Below are positions 10,290 through 42,126 of a stretch of 64,000 bases of DNA, piece after piece; position 1 is the stretch's first letter, and each line of letters begins with the position of its first letter. The position numbers and the translations under genes were made by a program. This stretch comes from Myotis daubentonii (taxonomy: Eukaryota > Chordata > Mammalia > Chiroptera > Vespertilionidae). A model generated the notes under the pieces. It saw nothing but the letters and a program-made list of their open reading frames with translations, did not search any database and had not been told where the DNA came from. Location: positions 27,048,294 through 27,112,293 of the forward strand of contig NC_081844.1 of NCBI RefSeq assembly GCF_963259705.1. Reading direction: 5' to 3'.

Positions 10290-10708
10290 CCCCTTCCGGT
10301 TTGACGTCCGTTTTCCGACGGGAAACGACAGCTACGCGAAGGAAAAGGCCCGGGAGTCTCATCTGCGCAGGCGTCAATATTGCCGGTAGTGGCTTCCCAT
10401 CGGAAGAGTATAGAAAACGGACCGGCGCCGGATGTTGCTCTCCGGGACGAGTGGGACTGACTGGCCCGTAGGCCGGCCGCGCAGGCGCAGAAACCCCTGG
10501 CCACGCCGACTGCGACGGCGTCCTGTGAGGAGGGCGGGGTGCACCTGTGTGTAGGGTCGGCGAGTTCACGCCCAAGCGGGGACCGCTTACCGCCAGGCCC
10601 GGTGGGTGCGGAGGGATAAACCCCGGGAGGGCGCCGAGTGGGATTGCGTGCAGACCTGATTGGCCTCTGTCTGTTCGGCGCGGGATGCGGAGACGCCCCT
10701 GAGCAACC
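10290..10708. promoter_or_regulatory. Bidirectional CpG-island promoter, TIMM29/YIPF2
   Basis: About 420 bp separate the TIMM29 start codon (minus) from the YIPF2 start codon (plus), inside a GC- and CpG-rich island extending roughly from 9.4 to 11.3 kb. An NRF-1-like palindrome CGCGCAGGCGCA lies at 10478-10489 and a one-mismatch relative TGCGCAGGCGTC at 10364-10375. An ETS-like CCGGAAG sits on the minus strand at 10293-10299, just upstream of the TIMM29 ATG. No TATA box is evident. Such motifs are typical of housekeeping and mitochondrial gene promoters; use in vivo is inferred. A 5' noncoding YIPF2 exon probably lies here but its edges cannot be called. Confidence 0.7.
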
Positions 10709-15026
<4,318 letters not shown>

Positions 15027-16280
15027 GAGCTCCCAGTGCAGCTGTTGCCCCACGGGCCACCTGCTGGGCCTTCCCCTGAGGGTCCAGCAGGAAAGCAAAG
15101 GGTCACTCCAGCCTCAGCTATGCCCCACCCTTGGCTCCACCACATCCAAGTTTGGGGGTGTTAGAAATGGGGGGAGCAGAAGTAGAAGAAAATTGCCTGT
15201 GCTGAAACACATTTCCTTGTTTATTTTGTTTTTTCTTTTTTTTTTTTTTTTTTGAGGGAAATATCCCTGCAAGGCCCCTTCCCAGACTGAGAAGGGACCA
15301 AAATGCCATCATCATAGTAGGGACTGGAGCATCTACAAATACGGAGGGAAATACACAGGCCTAATGTCAGCTACAAGGAGAAAGGACGCCTTCCATGACA
15401 TGTCCTTGAGGTTTCTCTGTGTCTGCCCCAGTGGCTGACAGGGACCCTCCTCCCCTCCAGGCCCACAGGCCTCCTATTCTAGCTCTTGGCAGGGGGACCC
15501 AGACAGGCTCAGGGACAGGACAGCAGCAAGAGGCAGGGGCTGGACGGAGGGCCTTCCCAACAGCTGGGGTGGGTTGTACATTCAAGTGTGAGGTGAACCC
15601 TTTTGTGAGAGGGGCCTGTGGGGCTACACAAGCCTGGCCCCACCTTGTCCTGAAGACCTGGCAGGGCCACCCCTCACCACCGAGCCTCTGAGCTGGGGAC
15701 AGGGGCTGCTGGCTCGGCCCGGCCGGCCTGGTTTTTTCAGAGGGTCTGTGGATTGACACTGGTTCTTTTTGTAAAAAAATAAAATTAAAAAAAGCAGCAT
15801 GTCACGCCCATTGTGACCAACGCCTGGTAGTTGAAGGGGAGGCCCCATCTAGCTAGGACTGCCTTCCCACTGGAGATAGGCAAGGGAGGGCAGGCGCCAG
15901 GGAACTGGGCGGGGCTAGTTGCTCCCTGCCACCTGCCAGCAGGGCCTGCAGCTGTCAGGCCTGGACACGCCTGTTCCATTAGATGTTAAGTCCAGGTCAG
16001 GATGGAGAGGGCAGGAGGGGGGAACAGGGCTCCCACAACATGATCTTGTGTAAAATATGGCAGCGACACGCGCTCAGAGCCAAGATGTGGTGGATGGTGG
16101 GGTGGGAGCGGCGGCAGCAATGTTGTGTAAAAAAGTGTCCAAGTTCCCATAGCAAAGAGGACTGTGACTGGTGTTTGGGCTTCTCCAGTACAGGGTGAAA
16201 GCCGCCCGGGCAGAGGGATGGGTGGGCAGGGTCTTCATTTGGTTTCCTGGTGCTGTCAGTCCATTCCCCACTGGAGGGGC

Positions 16281-31966
<15,686 letters not shown>

Positions 31967-32484
31967 CTATGAGGAGAAGCGGGTGTGAGCCAGCAGGCCC
32001 CAGGGCCAGTGAGCAAGGCTCCCTGTCAATTACCTTAGAGTCTTATCCTCACCACCCTTTGTCTTCCCTTGTTTCCAATTCTTCCAGGGTGTCACAAATC
32101 CCTCCCTGAAAGTGCTGCCATGTGCCCAGCCTATGTTGAGGACAAGGTGATGGCGGATCAGGCAGTGGGGACGCAGGGACACAGCCTGTCCAGAGAGAGG
32201 ACTGCTGTTCACAGGGCAACCAAGGGCTGAGATGGGGGATGCCAGGAGCTGTAGGAGCAGATATTTCAAGTAAATTCCTTCATAGAGCACATTCATCCAG
32301 TGGGCACTTAGGTAGAAAGATAGCGACAAAAGGGCAACTTTGGCAGGGTCAGAGAGTCCCAAGACCCTGGTGGGTGCCTATGCCCAGCTGAGGGAGTCGG
32401 CATTCATTTGTGCCATACAACGGGGGTGAGGGATGTTGGCCTTCAGAGTTTGAGTAGGGCTGGGATGGAGATAAAGTATTCTTT
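31967..32484. other. CARM1 intron 1, proximal unique stretch
   Basis: No exon or repeat recognised. Confidence 0.5.
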
Positions 32485-32688
32485 TTAAAAAATATATATA
32501 TTTTATTGATTTTTTACAGAGAGGAAGGGAGAGGGATACAGAGCCAGAAACATCGATTCAGCTGCCTCCCGCACACCCCCTACTGGGGATGTGCCCGCAA
32601 CCCAGGTACATGCCCTTAACCGGAATTGAACCTGGGACCCTTCAGTCCCCAGGCCGACACTCTATCCGCTAAGCCAAACCGGTTAGGG
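32485..32688 (-). mobile_element. Ves SINE
   Basis: Antisense; target duplication GAGATAAAGTATTCTT. Confidence 0.92.
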
Positions 32689-32744
32689 CGAGATAAAGTA
32701 TTCTTGGTAGCACCTCTGCTTCCTTCAGCTGAACTCTCTTCTCC

Positions 32745-32910
32745 TTATGCAGCATAGTGATTATGAGCGTGGCCACTGGAGCTGGATAGCCTGGGTTCAT
32801 GTCCCACCTATGATGCTTAGGTCACTTAGCCACTCTAAGCCTTGGTTTGCTCATTTGTCAAATGGGGCTAATGGTGGGACAGGCAGAGGATCCAGTGCAC
32901 AACAGGAAGC
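32745..32910 (+). repeat. MIR
   Basis: GCTGGATAGCCTGGGTTCAT ... CTCATTTGTCAAATGGGGCT. Confidence 0.75.
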
Positions 32911-33360
32911 ACTGCATCCACATGCCCAACCTTATTACCATTACTAGTCATTCATTCAACAGGCACACGCAACAAGTGTGTCCACTTCAGCTCACAGGTG
33001 AAACTTAGCATCACAGGAACAACACAAATCCATATAACACTGTGGTCCTGATATAATACGGCAGGACGGGCAAGGCATCTGTCATGCATTCTTAGCAAAA
33101 ATTTTACCCTCGTCCCATTACAAGGGGACAATAAACAGTGACAGATCACAAGGCAGTCTGCAAAAAAGCCTGCTTGCTCTCAAAATGACCAATGTCAGGA
33201 AATACCAAAATTGTTGGGAACCATTCCAGGAGGGAGACTAAAGAGATGCGATCATCAGATGCCAAGTATGACCCTTGACTGGAACTAAGGAAAAAATTTT
33301 CAGGAGCTATAAAGGATAACTGGGGAAACATAAGTGTGAACTATAGATGTGATTATTTTA

Positions 33361-33574
33361 AAATATATTTTATTGATTTTTTACAGAGAGGAAGGGAGAG
33401 GGATAGAGAGCTAGAAACACTGACAAGAGAGAAACATCGATCAGCTGCCTCCTGCACACCCCCTTCTGGGGATGTGCCCGCAACCAAGATACGTGCCCTT
33501 GACCGGAATCGAACCTGGGACCCTTCAGTCCATAGGCCGACGCTCTATCCACTGAGCCAAACTGGTCAGGGCTA
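33361..33574 (-). mobile_element. Ves SINE
   Basis: Antisense; target duplication TAGATGTGATTATTTTAA. Confidence 0.93.
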
Positions 33575-33657
33575 GATGTGATTATTTTAAATGATATGGA
33601 TGTGATGATAGCAATGTGGTTCTGTAGAATGCCCTTATTCTTAAAAGACAAACATGG

Positions 33658-33887
33658 GCCCTAGCCAGTTTGGCTCAGTGGATAGAGCATCGGCCTGTGG
33701 ACTGGAGGATCCCGGGCTTGATTCTGGTCAAGGGCACATGCCCAGATTGCAGGCTCAATCCCCAATAGGGGGCCTGCAGGAGGCAGCCAATCAATAATTC
33801 TCTCTCATCATTGATATTTCTATCCCTCTCTCCCTCTCCCTTCCTTTCCAAAATCAATAAAACTATATATTTAAAAAAGAGAGAGAC
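33658..33887 (+). mobile_element. Ves SINE
   Basis: Sense; target duplication AGACAAACATGGG. Confidence 0.92.
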
Positions 33888-34502
33888 AAACATGGGAGAA
33901 CTTCAAGTGGATTCTTATGCTGTCTACAATTTGCTTTGGCGTTGCTCATCAAATCAACAACAAAATATCTGTACAGAGAAGCACAAGTAAAATGTGGCAA
34001 AATGTTCCCCATCACCCAGAATCACCAGAACAGTCTTGAAAAAGAATAAAGTTGGAAGACTCACAGGTCCTGATTTCAAAACTTACTATAAAAGTACAGT
34101 AATCAAAACAGAATAGCCCTGGCAAAAGGACAGACATATAAATCAATGGAATAGAATTAGAGCCCAGAAATGAACCCTATTGTTCACAGTCAATTGACAT
34201 TCAGTGGGGAGAAAATAGTCTCATCAATGAATGGTGCTGGGATAACTGGATCTCCACATGCAAAAGAATGAAGTTGAAGCCCTACCTCATACCATCCATA
34301 AAACCTAACTCAAGTGGATTAATGACCTAAATATAAGAGTGAAAACTATAAAATTTCTAAAAGAAAACACCGGAGTAAATCTTCATTATTTGGCAAAGAA
34401 TTTGGTAAAAGATTTTGAGAGGTAGCACCAAAAACAAGAGCATCAAAAGAAAAACTACATAAATTGGACTTTGTCAAAATGGAAAGCTTTTTGTTGTTGT
34501 TA

Positions 34503-34637
34503 ATCCTCACTCGAGGATATTTTTCCCACTGATTTTTTGGGGGAGTGGAGGGAGGAAAGAAGCAGGAAAGAGAGAGAGAGAGAGAGAGAGAGAAGCAGAG
34601 AGAGATGCTCTAACCAATGAGAACACCGGTCAGGGCT
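34503..34637 (-). mobile_element. Truncated old Ves-type SINE
   Basis: Antisense tail and GA-rich region with head ACACCGGTCAGGGC; the middle is deleted. Confidence 0.65.
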
Positions 34638-34689
34638 ATAAAGAACTCTTAACAACAAAAAGATAACCCAATTAAAAAATGTGCAAAGG

Positions 34690-34895
34690 GCCAGGCCAGA
34701 GTGGCTCAGTTGGTTGCGTTTGATCCTGTACACCAAAAATTGCCAGTTCGATTCCCAGTCAGAGCACATGCCTGGATTGCCAGTTTAGTATATGTGGAAG
34801 GCAACCAATTGATTTTTCTCTCTCACATCGATGTTTCTGTCTCCCTCTCTCTAAGCATGGCCTCAGTTGAGGATTTAAAAAAAGAAAAATGAAGT
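34690..34895 (+). mobile_element. Old Ves-type SINE (GTTGGTTG subtype)
   Basis: Sense; head GCCAGAGTGGCTCAGTTGGT; ends GAGGATTTAAAAAAAG. Confidence 0.75.
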
Positions 34896-34998
34896 ATACA
34901 AAGGACTTAAGAGACAGGTTTCTCCAAAGAAGACATACAAATGGCCAACAAGCCAATGAAACTTTTGTCATCAGGAAGTGCAAATCAAAACCACTATG

Positions 34999-35240
34999 AG
35001 CCCTGGCTGGTGTGGCCCAATTGGTTGAAGCATCCTCCTGTACAACAAAAGGTTTCGAGTTCGATTCCTGGTCAGGGCACATACCCAGGTTGTGGGTGGA
35101 TCCCTGGTCAGTGTGCATATGGGAGGCAGCCAATTGATGTTTCTTACATCACAGTTTCTTTCTTTTCTTTTTTTCCTTCCTCTCTCTCTCTCTCCCCCTC
35201 CCCCCCCCCTTTCCCTTCTTCTCTCTAATATCAATAAAAA
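34999..35240 (+). mobile_element. Old Ves-type SINE (GTTGGTTG subtype)
   Basis: Sense; head GAGCCCTGGCTGGTGTGGCC, CT-rich 3' region and AATATCAATAAAAAGC. Confidence 0.8.
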
Positions 35241-35244
35241 GCAG

Positions 35245-35505
35245 TTCTAGCCAGTTTGGCTCAGTGAATAGAGCGTCGGCCTGTGGACCAAAGGGTCCCG
35301 GGTTTGATCCCAGTCAAGGGCATGTACCTTGGTTGCAAGCTCCCCAGGCCCTGGCCCTAGTCAGAGGCAACCAATCAATGTTTCTATCACATCAATGTTT
35401 CTCTCTGTCTTTCCCTCTCTCTTCCACTCTCCCTAAAATCCAATGGAAAAACATCCTCGGGTAAGGCTTAACCAAAAAAAAATAATAATAATAAATAAAT
35501 AAAAT
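35245..35505 (+). mobile_element. Ves SINE
   Basis: Sense copy directly after the previous one (head TTCTAGCCAGTTTGGCTCAG). Confidence 0.8.
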
Positions 35506-35507
35506 TT

Positions 35508-35717
35508 TAAATATATATATTTATTGACTTCAGAGAGGAAAGGAGAGGGAGAGATGGATAGAAACATCAATGATGAGAGAATCATTGATCAACTGCCTCC
35601 TGCATGGCCCCTACTGGGGATCGAACAACCTGGGCATGTGCCTTTAGCCACAATCGACCTGAGACTCTTCAGTCTGCAGGCCTATGCTCTATCCACTGAA
35701 CCAAACCAGCCAGGGCA
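35508..35717 (-). mobile_element. Ves SINE
   Basis: Antisense; head CCAAACCAGCCAGGGC. Confidence 0.88.
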
Positions 35718-36470
35718 ACAAAAAAAATTTTTTTAAGAACACCATGAGACATCATTTCACACCCACTAGGATGGCTGTAATGTAAAAAAAAAAAACAAAA
35801 CGGAGTGGGGGTGAAAAGTATTGGCAAGAATTTGGAGAAATTGGAACCCTAACACCCTGCTTGGTAGCAACAGAAAATGGTGGAAAACAGTTTAGTGATT
35901 CCTCAAAAAGTTAAAAATAGAGTTACCATTTGACTCAGCCACCCCACTCCTAGTTACAGACCCAAAAGAACTGAAAGAGGGTATTCAAATACTTGTATGC
36001 AAACCCTCAAAGTAGTACTACTCTAAGTAGCCAAAAAGAAGAAACAACTCAAGTGTTCATCAACTTCGGAATGGATAAACAAAATGTGGTCCATCCATAC
36101 AACAAAGTATCATTCAGTCATAAAAAGGAATGAAGCTTCGACACATCTCCAAGATGGATGAACCTCAGAAACATTATGCCAGACACAAAAGAAGTCAGAC
36201 ACAAAAGGTCACACATATATATGATTCCATTTATATGAAACATCCAGAATTGACAAATCCAGAGACAAAAAGCAAATCGGCGGTTGCCAAGGGCTGGGGA
36301 AGAGGGAGGATGGGTGAATGAGTACTTAAGATTTTCTTTGGGTTGATGAAAATATTTTGGTACTAGATAGAGGTGACGGTTACAAGATAGTGGGAATGGA
36401 CTAAATACCACTAGACTATACACTTTAAAATGATTTAAGTTATGTGAGTTTTATCTCAACAGAAAAAGAA

Positions 36471-37595
36471 TGTTCCCAGGGGAATAGGTATAAAGGGCCT
36501 ACGGGTGTTCACTGGGCCCCCTGCTCTCCTCTTGTGTAGTCTGAGCACTGGGCCAGGGCCAGGGCCAGGCCCAGGAGGAGGGCTCCCCAAGCCATAGGGC
36601 AGGTTCTGCCCAACTGCCTCACACCTCAGGAGCCAGGTCCCACCCTCCTGGTGGGGGTAGAGCATGGCCAGCCTCCTAACCAGGGGTGGGAGGGAAAAGC
36701 ATATTGGCAGGGCACTGCTGCAGGCTTATAGCCATGCTCCACCCACAGGGAACTCACGACAAGGTACTCCTAAGTCCAGCTATAAGCAGGTCCCAAGAAG
36801 GAACCCCAAACCTTGGCATGGTGCCCTTGCCCACGCCCCTCCTGGGCAGTAGATAAGCCAATCCGTTGGCTGTGCCAGAGCAACCCAATGAGGGCCTCTG
36901 TTTGCAAAGCAGCCTGGCAACCTGACCAGTTGCCCTAGGCGTCCCCTGCAACCCAGAGCAGAGCAGGCAACCACAAGGACCTGTGGCTGAGTAAAGCTTG
37001 GCTAAACCGAGAGGCTGGGCTTGGGCCAGGGAAGCTGGGGCTGCGGGCAACCTGACCTCAGTGGCACCCAAAGCTTGGGAAGCCAGCCTTTTATGAGTGT
37101 CACAGCTATGCCACCCCACAGGCTAGTCCCTGGTACACAGGTGCTCAGTAAATATCTGACAAAAAAAAAAAAGCATAAGCTGGCCCGCGTTCCTACGCGC
37201 TTTCAAAAGTTTCAGCAGGCTCTCCGACTGGCAGTCGAGGCCTGTACCCCTCATTCATCAGCCTCTTTATCCCCCAGCTCTGGGTCTTTGTACATGCTAT
37301 CCCCCCCCTCCCCCTCTCTCCTATCCCTTCTCCACCTACTTTCTCACTTTGCTCACCAGCCATTGAGCAATAGAGAAACCATGCCTATCCCAGAGGAGGT
37401 GGGGTTAGCCAGGTGGCAGTTATGAGGATCCCCAGGTGAGGGGTGCTGAGGTCAGGGGAACAGGGCCATGGTGGGTACCTAGAGGTGGCCCTTGACCCAG
37501 CCTGGGAAAGAGATTAAGAACAAATTCTCCAATAAGAGGAAAAAGCACATGGAAGAGAGAGAGAGAAGGGGGGTGTGACACTGTGATTTTTAAAA
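36471..37595. other. Intron 1 unique stretch
   Basis: No exon or named repeat recognised. Confidence 0.5.
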
Positions 37596-37772
37596 AATGT
37601 TTTTATTGATTTTTAGAGAGGGAGAGAGAGATAGAAACAGCAATGATGAGAATCATTGATTGGCTGCCTCCTGCAGGCCCCGTACTGGGGATCGAGCCCT
37701 GAAACCAGCCCAGGAACTGATCTGTTGGTTCCTGGGTCAATGTTCAATGACTAAGCCACAATGGCTGGGCCT
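37596..37772 (-). mobile_element. Partial Ves SINE
   Basis: Antisense, internally shortened; head CCACAATGGCTGGGCC. Immediately left of the Helitron block. Confidence 0.75.
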
Positions 37773-37788
37773 GGGATTTTATGATAAA

Positions 37789-38123
37789 CTAGAGGCCAGG
37801 TGCACGAAAATTCATGCACACGGGGGATGGGGGTGTCCCCACCTCAGCCCAGCCTGCGCCCTCTCATAGTCCGGGACCCCTTGGGGGATGTCCACCTGCT
37901 GGATGTCCCCGGGGGAGTGGGCCTAAGCCGTTAGTCAGACATCCTTAGCACTGTCTTGGAGGCGGGAAAAGCTCCCGCCACCGCCGCTGCGCTGGCCAGC
38001 CATGAGCTGGCTTCTGGCTGAGCGGAGCTCCCCCTATGGAAGCGCACTGACCACCAGGGGGTTGAGTGACCAGTCATCCCACCATTAGGGTCAATTTGCA
38101 TATTACCCTTTTAATCTATAGGA
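37789..38123 (-). mobile_element. Helitron 1 of block
   Basis: The minus strand ends in CTAG (37789-37792) beside the hairpin CAGGTGCACGAAAATTCATG; the 5' end TCCTATAGATTAAAAGGG lies at 38123. Confidence 0.88.
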
Positions 38124-38578
38124 CCAGAAGCCTGGTGCATGAATTCATGCAGCAGTGGGGTCCCTCAGCCTGGCCTGCGGGATTGGGCCGAAACCAGTTC
38201 TCCAATATCCCCCAAGGGGTCCCAGATTGCAAGATGGCACAGGCCAGGCTGAGGAACCCCACCGGTGCACAATTGGAGCCAGGGACGGACACAGGAGGTC
38301 AGCCAGCCGGGGAGGGACCGTAGGAGGGCTACAAGGCATGTCCGGCCTGTCTCGCTCAGTCCCGATCAGCTGGACCACAGCAGCAGGCCAACCTACCGGT
38401 CAAAGTGTCTGACCGCTGGTGGTCAGTGCACGTCATAGTGACTGGTCAACCAGTAGACTGTCTGCCTCCTGGTCAGTGCATGTCATAGCAAGCAGTTGAG
38501 CAACCTTAGCATATCATTAGCATATTACACTTAGATTGAACAGACAACCAGACACTTAGCATATTAGGCTTATATTAT
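38124..38578 (-). mobile_element. Helitron 2 of block
   Basis: 3' end (AAGCCTGGTGCATGAATTCA) abuts Helitron 1; the 5' end is a degenerate TATAATATAAGCCTAATATG. Confidence 0.85.
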
Positions 38579-38579
38579 A

Positions 38580-39526
38580 CTAGAGGCCCGGTGCACAAAA
38601 ATTTGTGCACTCGGGGGAGAAGGGGGGTCCCTCAGCCCGGCCTGTGCCCTCTCGCAGTCTGGGACCACTCAGGAGATAACGACCTGCTGGCTTAGGCCTG
38701 CTCCCGGGTGGCAGAGGGCAGGCCCAATCCCTAGGTGCAGCCCCTGGTCGGGCTCAGAGCAGGGCCGATTGGGGAGTTGGGGCGCCACCCCCTGTCATGC
38801 ACAGAGCAGGGCTGAATGGGAGGTTGCGATGCCACCCTCAGTCACACTCAGGGTAGGGCCGATTGGGGGTTGGGGCACAGCCCCCTGGCACACTCAAGGC
38901 AGGGTCAATGGGGGGGTTGCGGCGCCATCCCGTCACGCACAGAGCAGTGCAAATCAGGGGGTTGGGGCGCTGCCCCCTGGCACGCACAGAACAGGGCCCA
39001 TCAGGGGGCTTGGGGCTCCGTACCCTGTCACGCACAGAGCAGGGTCAATCAGGGGGTTGGGGAGCTCCCCCCTGTCATGCACAGAGCAGGGCCCATAAGG
39101 GGGGTTGGGGAGCATCCCCCCTGTCATGCAGAGCAGGGTCGATCAGAGGGTTGGGGAGCTCCCCACTGTCACACACAGAGCAGGGCCCATCAGGAGGTTG
39201 GGGAGCACCCCCCTGTCATGCACAGAGCAGGGACCATCAGGGGGTTGAGGAGCTCCTCCATCACTCAGAGAGTAGGGCCGATAGGGGAGTTGGGGCACCG
39301 CCCCCGGTCACACACAGAGCAGGGCCAATCAGGGGTTGAGGCGCCGCCACTGTCACACTCAGGGCAGAGCCAATGGGGAGGTTATGGCTCTACCCCGTCA
39401 CACACAGAGCAGCAGGGTGATCAGGGGGTTTGGGCGCTGCCCCCTGTCACGCTGATCCCGGTGCCGGGAGGCCTTGCGGCTCCACTGATCCCGGTGCTGG
39501 GAGGCATATTACCCTTTTACTATTTA
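38580..39526 (-). mobile_element. Helitron 3 of block, satellite-bearing
   Basis: CTAG at 38580-38583 and palindrome GTGCACAAAAATTTGTGCAC; the 5' end (AAAAGGGTAATATG) is near 39505-39525. Its interior is a tandem satellite (38740-39460). Confidence 0.85.
38740..39460. repeat. About 50-bp tandem satellite inside Helitron 3
   Basis: Around 14 diverged units of the form CACAGAGCAGGGCCGATCAG followed by GGGGTTGGGGAGC and CCCCCTGTCACG. The open frames across it are by-products of the repeat. Confidence 0.85.
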
Positions 39527-39527
39527 G

Positions 39528-40161
39528 AATAGAGGCCTGGTGCATGGGTGGGGGCTGGCTGGTTTGCCCTGAAGGGTGTCCTGGATCAGGGTGGGGGTCC
39601 CCACTAGGGTGCTTGGCCAGCCTGTATAAGGGGATGATGGCTGTTTGCAGCTGGTCACACACTCTTCAGGGTGGGGGTCCCCACTGGGGTGCCTGGCCAG
39701 TCTGGGTGAGGGGCTGAGGGCTGTTTTCAGGCTGGGACTGAAGCTCCCAACCGCTCCTTTTTTCTTTTTTTTCTTTTTTATTTTGGGCCAGCTTTAGCTC
39801 TGAGGCTTGGCTCCAGCTCTGAGGCCTCAGCTGCTGAAAGTAGGTATCTGGTTTGTTTAAGTTCTATAATCAAAACTCTGTATCAACTCCAGCTCTGAGA
39901 TCGCGGCTCGCTGAAAGCAGGTTTCTGGGGTTTTGTTTAACTTCTATATTTGTTACAATGTTCAAACTGCAGGCTCAGAGGCTGGCAAGGCAGGCGGGGA
40001 ACGTTGGAGTCCTTAGTCACTGAAGCAAGCAAGCCTCATGTTCAGTTTAAGCTGCCTGCCGCCATCTTGGCTGGCAGTTAATTTGCATATCGCCCTGATT
40101 AGCCAATGGGAAGGGTAGCGGTCGTACACCAATTACCATGTTTCTCTTTTATTAGATAGGA
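39528..40161 (-). mobile_element. Helitron 4 of block
   Basis: 3' end AGAGGCCTGGTGCATGGG at 39530; 5' end TCCTATCTAATAAAAGAG at 40161. It includes a two-copy duplication (GGGTGGGGGTCCCCACT near 39590 and 39670) and apparently unrelated interior sequence. Confidence 0.82.
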
Positions 40162-40823
40162 TAGGACTAGTGCCCCAGTGCACGGATTCATGAACACTGA
40201 AAGGAAATTAATTAGAAGGTGGCTGGTGGGACAGGACTGGGCAAGATGGGCAGACACACCCTGGAGCCAACCTCCCACAGTCCCTCCTCCACCAGCTACC
40301 CCTAGGGCAGCACTGCAGTTCAAAGGGCATCTGTGGAGTGAGCAGGGTTCCTCCAGCAGGTGGGACCCCCTCGGCCTGGCCTGAGGGTATTGGGCCAAAA
40401 CTAGCTCTCCAACATTCCCCGAGGGGTCCCAGATTACAAGAGGGCAGTTCTTGGGTGATGCGTTCCAGAATTGGGCTCCTTCCTCTCTGGTTCCGGGGTT
40501 AGTCATCCAAGAATCCCTGCTGCCAAGTTACCGCAGCTCGGCAGCTCCTGCATTGAGTGTCTGCCTCCCTGGTGGTAATTGCACGTCATAGCTACTGGTC
40601 GTACAGTTGGACGGTTGCTTAGCCTTTTACTAGATGTACCAGTTAATAATGTGGATATTTTTCAATAGATGAAGTTACACATATGTTGATATATATGTGA
40701 TTTGATATGTAAACTATTTTGTTGTATTGACAGCAAGCTTCAAAACTTCATATGTCAAAAGTGGGGTTTTTTTGAAAAGTTAGGTTGTTTATTTGAGATT
40801 TTTCTTGTTTCTTTTTCTTTTTT

Positions 40824-41040
40824 TAAAAAATATATTTTATTGATTTTTCACAGAGAGGAAGGGAGAGGGATAGAGAGCTAGAAACATCAATGAGAGAGGA
40901 ACATCAATCAGCTGCCTCCTGCACACCTCCTACCGGGGATATGCCCGCAACCAAGGTACATGCCCTTGGCCGGAATCGAACCTGGGACCTTTCAGTCCAC
41001 AGGCTGATGTGCTATCCATTGAGCCAAACCGGTCAGGGCC
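40824..41040 (-). mobile_element. Ves SINE in mariner
   Basis: Antisense copy in the 5' untranslated part of the mariner; target CATATGTCAA / CATATGTCAAG repeated at about 40750 and 41040. Confidence 0.9.
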
Positions 41041-41090
41041 ATATGTCAAGTTTTCTATCGGTGCTATCATAGATATTTTTATGCTTAAAA

Positions 41091-42126
41091 ATGTCGAATT
41101 TCATGCCATAAGAAGGGCATTTGTGGGAAGTTTAAATTCATTACTTTATTTCGAAAAAAAGTGCTGCTGAAAATTATCCTATACTTCAGGAAGCTTATGG
41201 TGAACATGCTCCATCTCAAGATACTTGTGAACACTGGGTTAAATGCTTTAAAAGTGATGATTTTGATACGAAAGACAAAGAACGTCCAGGTCAACCGAAA
41301 AAGTTTGAAGACCAACAATTACAAGCATTATTGGATGAAGATGCATGTCAAACTCAAAAACAACTTGCAGGAAGATTAAACATTGCTCAGCAAACAATTT
41401 TTGTTCATTTACAAGCAATGGGAAAGTTTTTAAAGGAAGGAAAATGGGTGCCACATCAACTGAACGAAAAACAAATGTAAAACCGAAAAGTCATCAATAA
41501 AATGTTGCTTCAACAGCACGAAAGAAAGTCCTTTTTGCATGGAATAGTGACTGGCGATGAGAAGTGGATTTATTTTGGGAATCCCAAACGCACAAAATCA
41601 TGGGTTGATCCAGGTCAACCATCAACATTGAATGCAAGGCCAAACTGCTTTGGAAAGAAGACAAAGCTCTCAGTTTGGTGGGATCAGGAAGGTGTGGTGT
41701 ATTATGAGCTTCTAAAACCAGGTGAAACTTAATACTGATCGCCTCCGACAACAAATAATCAATTTGAACGACACTTTGATCGTAAAACGACCAGAACTGG
41801 CCAGAAGACACGGCAAAGTAATTTTGCTTCATGACACCGCACCATCACACACTTCAAAACCATTTAAAGATACATTAAAAGATCTTGCCTGGGAAGTATT
41901 AACCCACCCGCTGTATTCACCAGACCTTGCTCCTTCAGATTACCACTTGTTCCGATCTATGGCACACGCACTTTCTGAGCAGCACTTCAAAATGTATGAA
42001 GAAATGGAAAATTGGGTCTCTGAATGGTTTGCCTCAAAACAAGAAAAGTTCTATTGGGACGGTATCCACAAATTACCTGGAAGATGGGGGAAATGTGTAG
42101 CTAGCGATGGACATTACTTTGAATAA
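41091..42126 (+). pseudogene. Mariner transposase pseudogene
   Basis: Decayed DD34D transposase. The helix-turn-helix part survives from about 41161 (SAAENY ... CEHWVKCFKSDDFD), then the linker motif WVPHQLNEKQ, then an in-frame stop at about 41478. The catalytic blocks are present: VTGDEKWIYF (first Asp), LHDTAPSHTS (second) and YSPDLAPSDYHLF (third). A frameshift lies near 41725 and others near the N-terminus. It ends at TAA 42124-42126. Cannot encode an active enzyme. Confidence 0.88.

Larger units (their letters stand above)
33990..36470 (+). repeat. L1 ORF2 3' end and 3' UTR
   Basis: Sense L1 (ACAGTAATCAAAACAGAATA near 34095; 3' tail around TATACACTTTAAAATGATTT near 36417). Decayed, and interrupted by five Ves-type SINEs between 34.5 and 35.7 kb. 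Confidence 0.8.

Noticed and set aside
9283..10389. 368-residue open frame on the plus strand over TIMM29
   Set aside because: It is antisense to both TIMM29 exons and its intron in a GC-rich island, where stops are scarce; composition is Arg/Pro/Ala-rich with no domain, and no splice or start context supports it.
38769..39532. Long Gly/Arg-rich open frames around 39 kb
   Set aside because: They translate the satellite inside Helitron 3; three frames are open at once, which argues against coding.
41502..42126. Possible domesticated transposase gene (SETMAR-like)
   Set aside because: There is an in-frame stop at about 41478, a frameshift near 41725, TIRs still flanking it, and no host exon fused to it.
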